NCBI GenBank assembly: GCA_002361485.1
Contig: DESZ01000005.1
Location: 1 to 42,060 of the forward strand
From: Cyanobacteria bacterium UBA3301
Lineage (GTDB): Bacteria > Cyanobacteriota > Vampirovibrionia > Gastranaerophilales > Gastranaerophilaceae
Direction of reading: 5' to 3'
DNA: 42,060 bases
Below the pieces are notes generated by a model. It searched no databases. It was given only the letters and a program-made list of their open reading frames with translations, and was not told where the DNA came from. The first letter of the stretch is position 1, and each line of letters opens with the position of its first letter. The translations under genes and the position numbers were made by a program. Shown here in pieces: positions 7,904 to 16,600 of the stretch.

Positions 7904-9121
7904 ATGGATATTACGGAAGGTTTAATAAATCTATGGCAAAATACCGGATTGTATAACATGATGGCAAAGCCTGACCCTGCTATAACAAATTCTGTAGAGC
8001 AATTTTTACATCAATTCGGGCATCCGATAATGTTATTGATTTGCTTATTTTTGTTATGGCTTGGGATAAAAAAGCAATACGAACCGTTGTTATTGGTTCC
8101 GATTGCATTCGGCGGAATTTTATCAAATATTCCGTTTTTGGATCCTGCTGATGCAATTGCCGGTCCAACAGGATTTTTAGGCATTATTTTTGAAGCAGGT
8201 ATTCACAAAGGAATATTCCCGTTAATAATCTTTATGGGTGTTGGTGCAATGACTGATTTCGGTCCGCTAATTGCAAACCCTAAAATGGCACTATTGGGCG
8301 GAGCTGCTCAATTTGGTATCTTTGGTGCGCTGTTGTTAGCATTGTGTATTTGCGGATTTACATTACCGCAAGCAGGAGCAATAGGTATTATTGGTGGTGC
8401 GGACGGCCCTACATCAATATTCGTAACTTCAAAGCTTGCGCCTGAATTGTTAGGGGCAATTGCTGTTGCCGCATATTCATATATGGCATTAGTTCCTGTT
8501 ATTCAACCGCCTATTATGAAATTATTTACAACAAAAGAAGAACGTGTTATACAAATGGAACAATTAAGACCTGTTTCAAAACGTGAAAAAATCGTATTCC
8601 CATTAATAATACTATTTATGTGTATTATTTTATTACCTTCAGCGTGTCCGTTAGTCGGGGCATTCACTTTTGGTAATTTATGTAAAGAATGCGGCTGCGT
8701 TGAAAGATTGTCTGACACTATGCAAAATGCTTTAATAAATATTATTACAATATTTTTAGGTTTAACTGTAGGGTCAAAACTTTCAGCAGAACAGTTTTTA
8801 ACAATTCAAACCTTATATATTTTAGGTTTGGGTATAATTGCATTCTCATTTGCAACGGGAGCAGGTGTTTTGATGGCAAAACTTATGAACTGCTGTGAAA
8901 TCGTTGCGGCAAAAATCGGAAAACGTGAGCCAAAACTTATTAATCCGTTAATTGGTTCTGCGGGTGTATCTGCCGTTCCGATGGCTGCAAGAGTATCAAA
9001 TAAAGTAGGTTTGGAATATAATTCTCAAAACTATTTATTGATGCATGCTATGGGACCTAACGTATCTGGCGTTATAGGCTCAGCCGTTGCCGCGGGGATA
9101 TTGCTTGCTTTATGTAAATAA
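7904..9121 (+). CDS. oadB: Sodium-pumping decarboxylase beta subunit
   Basis: A 405-residue polytopic membrane protein that decarboxylates carboxybiotin and exports Na+. It contains the hallmark stretch AIGIIGGADGPTSIFVTSKL, GAIAVAAYSYMALVPVIQPP, and near the C-terminus LINPLIGSAGVSAVPMAARV and a GPNVSGVIGSAVAAG motif, with about nine to eleven hydrophobic segments. A strong AGGGGG lies 6 bases before the ATG. It is the last gene of birA-oadG-oadA-oadB and is closed by a terminator. The same family serves methylmalonyl-CoA and glutaconyl-CoA decarboxylases, but the OadA-type alpha subunit here points to oxaloacetate. Confidence 0.95.
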   Translation: MDITEGLINLWQNTGLYNMMAKPDPAITNSVEQFLHQFGHPIMLLICLFLLWLGIKKQYEPLLLVPIAFGGILSNIPFLDPADAIAGPTGFLGIIFEAGIHKGIFPLIIFMGVGAMTDFGPLIANPKMALLGGAAQFGIFGALLLALCICGFTLPQAGAIGIIGGADGPTSIFVTSKLAPELLGAIAVAAYSYMALVPVIQPPIMKLFTTKEERVIQMEQLRPVSKREKIVFPLIILFMCIILLPSACPLVGAFTFGNLCKECGCVERLSDTMQNALINIITIFLGLTVGSKLSAEQFLTIQTLYILGLGIIAFSFATGAGVLMAKLMNCCEIVAAKIGKREPKLINPLIGSAGVSAVPMAARVSNKVGLEYNSQNYLLMHAMGPNVSGVIGSAVAAGILLALCK

Positions 9122-9137
9122 TAACAATATCTATAAT

Positions 9138-9167
9138 AAAAAAGGAAGGTCGAAACCTTCCTTTTTT
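9138..9167. terminator. Bidirectional terminator between oadB and the convergent small gene
   Basis: AAAAAAGGAAGGT (9138-9150), loop CGAA, ACCTTCCTTTTTT (9155-9167) is a perfect 13-bp stem with A/T runs on both sides. It can stop the oad operon on the plus strand and the gene ending at 9167 on the minus strand, whose stop codon overlaps the T-run. Confidence 0.9.
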
Positions 9168-9505
9168 TATTTTTTTATCCAAAATTTTTTGTCTGAAATT
9201 ACCTGTTTTAGTAAATCTATAAAGGCATATTTATCTTCGGATTGTACTGAGGTTGCGTCTTTAATCTCTCTTTTTATTATTTTACCTGTCGCCCCGTTTT
9301 TTACGAACATATAATTTTTCCCGCCTTTTTCCGTAAGACTCAATATTGTAACTTCATTTGGGTGTATGTTGCGGTAGGTTTCCAATGTATTAATGGTGTC
9401 GCGAGGATTTGTTACAAATGCTGATTTAACATATTTTTGAACCCGATTATCCGCATTGATTAGTTTTGCCTGAAAATTGATGTTATTATTTGAATATATT
9501 TTCAT
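9167..9505 (-). CDS. Small NFQA-tagged protein of unknown function (112 aa)
   Basis: I do not recognise a domain family. The N-terminus MKIYSNNNINFQAKL carries the NFQA(K/R) motif at residues 10-13, shared with the two plus-strand genes at 10116 and 10424. The rest is a compact mixed alpha/beta sequence with no signal peptide or membrane helix. GGAG lies several bases before the ATG. A 7-bp inverted repeat (GAATATA in the leader, TATATTC in codons 4-6) brackets the ribosome-binding site, but may be chance in AT-rich DNA. The gene is divergent from the gene at 9573 and convergent with oadB. The N-terminal tag hints at membership of a lineage-specific family; function is unknown. Confidence 0.75.
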   Translation of the reverse strand: MKIYSNNNINFQAKLINADNRVQKYVKSAFVTNPRDTINTLETYRNIHPNEVTILSLTEKGGKNYMFVKNGATGKIIKREIKDATSVQSEDKYAFIDLLKQVISDKKFWIKK

Positions 9506-9572
9506 TTTTTCTCCTTTTTATATTCCTAATACATGAACAAAAAATAATTTGCTTTTGTTGTAATATTTAATT

Positions 9573-10046
9573 ATGAAAAAATTAGCAATTCAAAGCAGTA
9601 ATATTTCGCGGCAATTGGTTTTATACTTTTTGAGTCGTAATGTTGATGTATCCGAATTTTCATCAGATATTGATAAAAATGATTATGATTTAATTTTTTA
9701 TGATGATTATAGGGGTGAACTTGCCGATAATATATTAATTGTTCATGAATCATTATTACCTTCTTTCCCTGAATGTAATTCAGTCGAAAATGCTTTTTCA
9801 TTTGGTGTAAAAATAAGCGGAGTTACTATTAGTTCTAATTTTGGAATTGTTGCTCAGTATCCTGTATTTTTGTCCGCGGGTATGCATTTAGATGAATTTA
9901 GGACGGAAATATTAAAAGCTAAATATAAGTTGTCAAAAATGGTTATTGAAAATATATTGGAAGACAGATTTGTTGATTATAGTTCTATCTTCGCAGATAA
10001 TGGCAATAAAAATTGTAATTGTACTAACTGTAAAGGATGTCATTAA
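9573..10046 (+). CDS. Degenerate formyltransferase-like (PurN/GART fold) protein with Cys-rich tail
   Basis: A 157-residue protein whose middle resembles glycinamide ribonucleotide formyltransferases: VHESLLPSFPE at 57-67 (family: NIHPSLLPxFPG), GVKISGVTI, and FGIVAQYPVF (family: DxGPIIAQxxVPV). The catalytic Asn-x-His-Asp set is broken: His58 remains, but the preceding Asn is Ile and the Asp of the DxG loop is absent. The protein is also shorter than PurN (about 190-210 aa), lacking most of the nucleotide-binding half. It ends in NCNCTNCKGCH, four cysteines and a histidine, which suggests metal binding. It is probably a non-catalytic relative. No Shine-Dalgarno is evident; TAATAT lies 6 bases before the ATG, so the mRNA may be leaderless. 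Confidence 0.65.
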   Translation: MKKLAIQSSNISRQLVLYFLSRNVDVSEFSSDIDKNDYDLIFYDDYRGELADNILIVHESLLPSFPECNSVENAFSFGVKISGVTISSNFGIVAQYPVFLSAGMHLDEFRTEILKAKYKLSKMVIENILEDRFVDYSSIFADNGNKNCNCTNCKGCH

Positions 10047-10115
10047 GTATTGTAAATATATTAGCAAAAAAATTTTTTAGGTGTTTTCTATTTAGAAAAG
10101 ATGAAAGGAGTCATA

Positions 10116-10406
10116 ATGCAGATTTCAAGTATAAATTACAATACCCCAAATTTTCAAGCAAGAATTAAAATTGATAAAAACAAGGTAAAAGCAGGATTGA
10201 TGGCATCAGGTGCGACTTCATCGGGAGCAGCATCTTCCGTAATATATTCCGCAGGATTAGATATGCCAAAACCTGCAAATATTCTTGAATATGCTGTTGA
10301 TACCGCCGTATATTCAGGAATGTTTGGGTCAGGAGCATCAGCATACAAATTGTTAGAAAAAGCAGATAAACTGCTTCAAAAAGGAAATAAAAATATTCCT
10401 TCATAA
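10116..10406 (+). CDS. Small NFQAR-tagged Ala/Ser/Gly-rich protein (96 aa)
   Basis: Family not recognised. I start at 10116 rather than 10101 because AAAGGAG (10104-10110) sits 5 bases before this ATG. The protein begins MQISSINYNTPNFQARIKI and ends KNIPS, and both ends are shared with the next gene. The middle is rich in Ala, Gly and Ser (SGATSSGAASSVIYSAG, GMFGSGASAY) and could form small-residue-packed helices; there is no clear signal peptide. It is 17 bases upstream of its longer relative and probably co-transcribed. It looks like a tandem paralogue pair with conserved termini and divergent middles. Confidence 0.75.
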   Translation: MQISSINYNTPNFQARIKIDKNKVKAGLMASGATSSGAASSVIYSAGLDMPKPANILEYAVDTAVYSGMFGSGASAYKLLEKADKLLQKGNKNIPS

Positions 10407-10423
10407 TACGAAAGGTTTACAAT

Positions 10424-11098
10424 ATGCAAATATATGGAATAAATAATTGTCCGAATTTTCAAGCAAGGATAAAAGTTAATAAGGTCGGTTTGCAAAATTT
10501 GACAAAAGATATAGCAGATACAACAAAAATCGGAACTCACGGTTCAGCTTCGTTGTCGAGTACTGTTGTTGAAACAACGGCACTTCCTGTTGATTCAGTA
10601 TGTGCGAATAATTGTGTATCAGATTGTATAACAATGCATTCAGATGCTATTGATGAACTAAATAAAGCAATATCTGCAAGAAATATAAAAACTTTAGAGT
10701 CAGAAAATACAAAGGCTACACTTGAAGCTTCAGGAATTGCTTCTTCCGGTGTAAGCTCAACTGCTTCAGGTATGGGTGGGTATGCAGCTTCAGCAGCTTC
10801 AGCTTTAGATCAATCAGCTCATTATCCAAATCTTTTATATCCTGAATCTGTCTATGATTCCATCATAGAACATTCTCCAAAATCAAGTGCTGATTTTGTG
10901 GAAAGTATAACTTATAGAACTTATGATTCTTTGTATGACAAACGTGCAAGCGCCGGAAATGAACTGGCAAGTTCAGATTCTTCCTTTATGTTAGGACTTG
11001 GATATTTATCTAATATTATAGGCTCCACTCTATTAAAAGACGGTAAAGCAGGAGCTAAAATATTATTAGACGGTCCTAAGAAGAATATTCCTTCATAA
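10424..11098 (+). CDS. NFQAR-tagged Ser/Ala-rich protein, paralogue of the preceding gene (224 aa)
   Basis: Family not recognised. The start MQIYGINNCPNFQARIKVNK and the end KNIPS match the gene at 10116. The middle repeats the small-residue style (EASGIASSGVSSTASGMGG, YAASAASALDQ). A cluster CANNCVSDC at about 60-68 could bind metal or form disulphides. GAAAGGT precedes the ATG by about 7 bases. There is no Sec signal or obvious transmembrane helix. A 15-bp inverted repeat lies 36 bases after the stop. Coding confidence is good because both termini are conserved between the two genes; function is unknown. Confidence 0.78.
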   Translation: MQIYGINNCPNFQARIKVNKVGLQNLTKDIADTTKIGTHGSASLSSTVVETTALPVDSVCANNCVSDCITMHSDAIDELNKAISARNIKTLESENTKATLEASGIASSGVSSTASGMGGYAASAASALDQSAHYPNLLYPESVYDSIIEHSPKSSADFVESITYRTYDSLYDKRASAGNELASSDSSFMLGLGYLSNIIGSTLLKDGKAGAKILLDGPKKNIPS

Positions 11099-11133
11099 AA
11101 GTTTATATTTATTCAAAATTTAGCAAATTTTAT

Positions 11134-11177
11134 ACTTCACCATTCTTACTATAAATGACATTTAAGAATGGTGAAGT
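11134..11177 (+). promoter_or_regulatory. Perfect 15-bp inverted repeat immediately upstream of the acyltransferase start
   Basis: ACTTCACCATTCTTA (11134-11148) pairs exactly with TAAGAATGGTGAAGT (11163-11177) across a 14-base loop. It may terminate the preceding operon, but the 3' arm contains the only purine-rich candidate ribosome-binding site (GGTGAAG, 11170-11176) for the ATG at 11185. This is the same layout as at 4566-4602. Confidence 0.65.
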
Positions 11178-11184
11178 GTTTATT

Positions 11185-12282
11185 ATGTATGTTACCCCGA
11201 TAAATAGTTATAATTATAATTCAAAACGTTTTGCTAACACCGCAAAAGGAAATACATCATTTACCGGTTATAATTCGAATGCATTTTCGGAAAAAGCCTT
11301 CAGAAGTGTTGAATACGGATTTAGAATTATTGGTAATAAATTTTCGGATTTATTTGAAGGGAAAAAAATTAAGCAATTAACAAAGAGTATTTCAGAAATA
11401 ACTCCGGAAGCTAATGAGAGATATTTGTCGCAATTAAATTTGATTAGCAGATTTTATGCAACAAATAAAGATATAGAAGTAAATATTGAAGATAAGATAC
11501 TGGAAAGAATTGCTCAAAAGGGTAAATCTACCATATTTATAATGAATCATTCAAATCAGCATCAAGATCCGTCAATGCTGGCAGTTTTGAATATGCTATT
11601 ATCAGAAGCTTATCAATATGCAGGCAAAGGCGACAAATTCCCATTGCCCAAAATTATCTTAAATCAGGATATTTTAACAACCATGAATCCTACAAAAAGA
11701 AAAGCATTTGAGGCTTTTGGAGCTGTCGGAATTGATGCCAGCGTTAAAGGCGGGGATAAAGCGTTTAATGCAAGAGCTTTTTTACCTTTAATAAAAGATT
11801 TTATAAAGGATAAGTGTAATATATTTATTTTCCCTGAAGGAAAATTGGCTGTAAGAAATGATTTACCGTTTGAAGAGAGGTTTCAATCAGGTATAGCCGA
11901 AATGATAAATAAAATTCTTGGAATAAAGAAAGAAGTAATGGTGGTACCTGTAGGGTTTTCTTACGGAAAAGGAGAATTTAAAAATCTAACGGCAATGCAG
12001 ATAGGTGAACCTGTTATTTTTACAAGAAGCGGAAAAGAAACAACGACAACAGCAGGTTCGATAATGAGTTCTGAATTTGCCGATAAAGGCTTTGTCTCCT
12101 TCTTTAAAAAGCATGATGGGGAAGAAAATATAACAATTACAAGCGAAGGAATTCCAGTAAAGCCCGAAGGTATTGTAGGATATATAAAAAGCTTGCTGGC
12201 AGAAAATCTTGATATCTGTTCAAAAGAAGCAGAATTAAAAATTAGAAATGCTGAAGTTACAAACGATGCAACGCTTCGTTAA
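11185..12282 (+). CDS. FTG-tagged PlsC-like acyltransferase
   Basis: A 365-residue protein of the 1-acyl-glycerol-phosphate acyltransferase type, expected to move an acyl chain to a lipid or other acceptor. The acyltransferase blocks are MNHSNQHQDPSML (120-132) and IFIFPEGKL (213-221). The catalytic His122 and Asp128 are spaced HX5D rather than the canonical HX4D. The N-terminus contains NTSFTG (23-28), a motif shared in spirit with the glycosyltransferase at 36201. The ATG at 11155 lies in a hairpin loop without a ribosome-binding site, so I choose 11185 (MYVTPINSYN). There is no clear membrane helix. It converges with the next gene, overlapping by four bases at the stops. The family call is good; the substrate is unknown. 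Confidence 0.75.
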   Translation: MYVTPINSYNYNSKRFANTAKGNTSFTGYNSNAFSEKAFRSVEYGFRIIGNKFSDLFEGKKIKQLTKSISEITPEANERYLSQLNLISRFYATNKDIEVNIEDKILERIAQKGKSTIFIMNHSNQHQDPSMLAVLNMLLSEAYQYAGKGDKFPLPKIILNQDILTTMNPTKRKAFEAFGAVGIDASVKGGDKAFNARAFLPLIKDFIKDKCNIFIFPEGKLAVRNDLPFEERFQSGIAEMINKILGIKKEVMVVPVGFSYGKGEFKNLTAMQIGEPVIFTRSGKETTTTAGSIMSSEFADKGFVSFFKKHDGEENITITSEGIPVKPEGIVGYIKSLLAENLDICSKEAELKIRNAEVTNDATLR

Positions 12283-13661
12283 AAAATTTTATAAGGATTT
12301 AATATATTTTTAGGGTCGAACACTTTTTTAATTGTACGCATATAATCCAAAGTGCCTTTTTCAACAACTCTTGGTAAATAATCTTTTTTCTCCAGTCCGA
12401 TTCCGTGCTCTCCAGAAATTGTTCCGCCTAAATCGATTGCCAATTGATATATTTCAGATTTAGCAAGTTTATATTGACGATATTCATTGTCATTATTCAT
12501 ATCAATAGGAATTTGCGGGTGAATACTGCCGTCTCCTACATGCCCGACAAGGCAAGCTGTCAGATTATGACGCGAACATATTGATTGTATTCCGTAAACA
12601 AGTTTTGATAAATTTTGTCTTGGGACTATTATGTCATCTGTTGTAACATTTGGTTTCAATTTTGCACACGCAGCCATTGAAGAGCGTCTTGCTGCCCAAA
12701 GATTTTCGGTTTCTTTTTCTGAAGAAGAATATTGTAGTTGTGCGCAATTATGTGATTTTAATATATCACAAATTAGTTGGCGCTGTGTTTCCAAATATGA
12801 TTTATCCCCGTCAATTTCAATGATTAATGCCGAGTCTTTATCGCAAAGCAGTCCTGTCGGATAAAATTTTTCTACGGTTTGCAAGGCGTTTTTATCCATA
12901 AAATCGATGGTGGATGGAAATAATTTTTGAGAAATTATATCATTTACAGACGCAACAGCACTTTCAATCTCATTAAAGTATGCCATAATTACTTGTCTTG
13001 CCTGAGGTCGCGGAATAAGCTTAACGGTAGCTTCTACAACAATCCCTAAAGTGCCTTCGGAACCTATAAATAATGAACCGAGATTATATCCTGCAGCATT
13101 TTTTATCGTGTTAGATCCTGTTCTTATTACTTCTCCGTTACTCATTACAACCAGCATATCCAGAATATAATCTTTTGTTGCTCCGTACTTAAAGCATCTT
13201 GCGCCTGCCGAATTTTGGGCTATACTGCCGCCGATTGTTGATACCTTCAAATTCGACGGGTCAGGCGGATAAAATAATCCGACTTCCTCTGCCTGTTTTT
13301 GCAAATCTCCGATAACAACACCGGGCTGAACTCTGGCTGTCATATTTTGAGGGTTAATTTCGAGAATTTTATTCATAAAAGAAAAGTTTAATACGATTCC
13401 ACCGTTAACAGGAACGCACGCACCAACAGTATTTGTCCCCGCACCTCTGCAAATAATCGGGGTGTTAGTTTTGTTTGCAATTTTTACAGCTTCGACTACT
13501 TCCTCTATGCTTTTTGGAAACACCACTGCATCCGCCAAAGAAGAAACTTTTCTCGTTTCAGATGCATCAAAGGAATACACGTATCGTTCTTCGGGGGTTA
13601 ACAATACGTTTTCCTTTGAAAATGCCTTATTTAATTCTTTCGCTAAATTAGTCATCAACAT
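12279..13661 (-). CDS. glcD: FAD-binding oxidase of the GlcD / D-lactate dehydrogenase family
   Basis: Oxidises a 2-hydroxyacid (glycolate or D-lactate likely). The 460 residues fit GlcD. The N-terminal FAD_binding_4 domain includes CRGAGTNTVGACVP, PPDPSNLKVSTIGGSIAQNS and NAAGYNLGSLFIGSEGTLGI. The C-terminal cap has GHVGDGSIHPQIP, and GTISGEHGIGLEKKDYLP lies near the end. No GlcE/GlcF or lactate permease is nearby. The gene overlaps the end of the giant coiled-coil gene by 14 bases if this ATG is used (8 if the third codon, also ATG, is used); neither start has a clear ribosome-binding site, suggesting translational coupling. The exact substrate cannot be told. Confidence 0.9.
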   Translation of the reverse strand: MLMTNLAKELNKAFSKENVLLTPEERYVYSFDASETRKVSSLADAVVFPKSIEEVVEAVKIANKTNTPIICRGAGTNTVGACVPVNGGIVLNFSFMNKILEINPQNMTARVQPGVVIGDLQKQAEEVGLFYPPDPSNLKVSTIGGSIAQNSAGARCFKYGATKDYILDMLVVMSNGEVIRTGSNTIKNAAGYNLGSLFIGSEGTLGIVVEATVKLIPRPQARQVIMAYFNEIESAVASVNDIISQKLFPSTIDFMDKNALQTVEKFYPTGLLCDKDSALIIEIDGDKSYLETQRQLICDILKSHNCAQLQYSSSEKETENLWAARRSSMAACAKLKPNVTTDDIIVPRQNLSKLVYGIQSICSRHNLTACLVGHVGDGSIHPQIPIDMNNDNEYRQYKLAKSEIYQLAIDLGGTISGEHGIGLEKKDYLPRVVEKGTLDYMRTIKKVFDPKNILNPYKIF

Positions 13662-16600
13662 AAGATGTCAACTTTTCTATATTAGTACTTAACTTAGATA
13701 TTTGTTTTTCTATTTTATCTATCTTTCTATTAATACCGGTGTCTTCCAAATTCTCTATCGCAGATAATATTTTGTCAAGGTTTCTTTCAAGTCTGTCAAT
13801 ACGTTCATCTTGCTGTGCAAATTGTTCTTCAATATCGTCTAATTTCGCAAAACTTTTTTCAAGTTTTTTAAAGTCAAAAGCTTTTCTCATAGCTTCAATG
13901 CCTTCTGAATTTTCTTGAATTTTGTTAATGCTTACGCTTGTTGAATCAATCCATTCTCCCATATAAATAAGCGCCTGTTTTATAACATTATCGGAAGCTT
14001 CTGATTTTTCAAGCATTTTTGCTACTGTATCTACTTTGTTTGTTAAATTGTCCTGAATAATTTCTCCGAAATCATCAAGTCCGCTATTTAGTGCATTATA
14101 TGACTTGTCGGATGTTGCGATTAAAAACTGAGTTTGTTCTTTTAATGATGAAATTTCAGAGCGAAGTTCTTTAATTTCATCCTGACTCATTGAATCAACA
14201 GAAATAGCAACTTCTTTTATCTTAGAAGTTATTTGTGATAATTCGTCAGTTAAATTTTTGTCTGAAGATGTGCCTTCTTGAATTTCTTTTAATGCAAGTC
14301 TTAATTTAGATAAATCTGTTTCAATATCTTGCATTGAATATGTGTAAGAGTTTTCTTCTTCTGAAGTTAATTGCTTTAATTGTTTTGTTAAAGATTCTAT
14401 TTTGTCTGAAACTTCGTCCGAAACACTTATTTGTTCGATTTGTTTTGTAATATTTTCAATTTTTTCGTTTATTTCATTTGTTCTTTCTTCCACAAAATCT
14501 TTAATATCTTCGGATTCTTCAACAAATGAAACTTGCTCAAATATTGTTACAACCGCAGCCATTATAGAATCTTTCATATCATGCAAAGAATTCTTTAATT
14601 GTTCATTGCCTGTGTTTGCATTTGAACTCAATTCATTGATTTCTCCGGATAATTCGTCAAGGCATTTCTTGAATGCCTCAATTCCCTGACTTGGTTCAAG
14701 TTTACTAATATAATCTTTTTGCTCAAGAATTAATTTTTTTATGTCGTTAATATTGGTATTTTTATCGGAATTATCAGAACTAAATACATTATTAATTCTT
14801 TCATTTAAAACTTCCAGCATAGAAGTTATTTTCTTGTCTGATTCGGATAAATTTTGAACCGCCGGTAATATATTGTTATCGACATCATTTAACGTATATG
14901 AAATATCTTCCAACAATTCGCTGTCATCAGATGTTGCAATAATATCCAATTTCTCGTTAATTGCTTTTAGCATTGAATTAATATTGGAATCATCCAAATA
15001 ATTTTTTATGTCTGACAACCAGCCTTTATTGGTATTATTTAGTATTTTATCAATATCTTTAGATGAATTGCCATTATTAGCTTCTAGTGAGTTTATAAGT
15101 TCTTCTAATCTATAGCCGAACGAATCAAGCATTGTATCGTTTGAGTCCAAAGATTGCATAACAACATCAACTTTTGCACTCAATTTTGCAAGAGCATCTT
15201 CATCATATTTTTCATCATTGTTTGTTGGAATCGGAGTTACAGATACAGATTTTTTAATTGTATTGCGTAACTCGCTTATATCGTTTTGTAATAAATCAAA
15301 CGCTTGCATAAAATCAAAATCAGGCTCAGAATCATTTTCTTTGCTGTCATCAAAAGCTTTAGATGATACCATAAGTAAATCATCAATTTTATTGCTGATG
15401 GTTTCTAAGACAGATTCAATATCTGTATTTTTCATTGATAATTTATCTATTTTTACCGAATATCTTGCGAATGTGTCTTTCAAGTCATCAATAATATTAT
15501 TTATATCATTGGTAATTGAATTATTATTAATATTGTCATTCATTGAATTTGACAGTTCGTGGAGCTTTAATAACTTTTCTCCGAAAGCTTCGCGTAAACC
15601 TTCAATTGCAACGACAATATCATCATGATTAAGAGCAACAGTCAATAATGATTTTAATTCTTCGTGATTTTGGTCAAGCTTTTCTACTTGTGTACTAAAT
15701 TCGTCTGTTAATTGGAAATTAATACTGTCTTGCTTTTCAATTGTATTTTTAACTAGCTCTTCAATTTCTATCGTTTTTTGTGAATTGTCTTGAATAATTT
15801 CAGAAATTGCCGATTGTTTATCAAATTTGTCATTTATTAATTTTGATAAATCTTGTTGAGCATCAAGGTTATCTTGAACGAGTTTTTCAATATTTTGACT
15901 TGTCGAGTTCGTTTCCTTAACAAGTGAAGCGACATCTCCTTGTGTGTCAATTCTTTCCTTGATGATATCCGTAAGTTCTTGTTGCGCAGTAAGATTATCA
16001 TTAACGAGTTTTTCAATATTTTGTTGAACAGAATTTCCTTCTTTTATAAGTGAAGCGACATCTCCTTGTGTGTCAATTCTTTCCTTAATAATATCTGTAA
16101 GTTCTTGTTGCGCAGTAAAATTATCATTAACGAGTTTTTCAATATTTTGTTGGACTTTAGTGTTTTCTTCAACCAATTCCGTAACGTCGCCATGTTTTGC
16201 CAGAGCATTATTTATTGAATCAGTAAAGCTTTGTTGTTTGTCTATTCCGTCTTGAATTAAACTTGCAATATTTTGGTGCTCAAGTCCGGCAGCATTTACA
16301 AGTTCAAGGACATTATCCATTTTGGAACCGTATTCAGCTTTAAAATCGTTAATTTCTTTTATGTATTCTTCAAAATCATTATTTTGTCTAATTTCGGCAG
16401 CAGTAACAGGCGCAAAACCGCTGATTGATTTTTCAACCAATTCTTTCATACTGTCAAGTTTCAGAATAATAGAGTCCGTATCGCTTAAAATAAAGTCTTT
16501 CAAATTATTTTCTGATTCGGTTAATTTTTCTTTAACTTTTGTGTATAAACTGTTTAATTTATCTGTGTCCCCGCTTAATTCATCTTCTGAAATTAATTCA

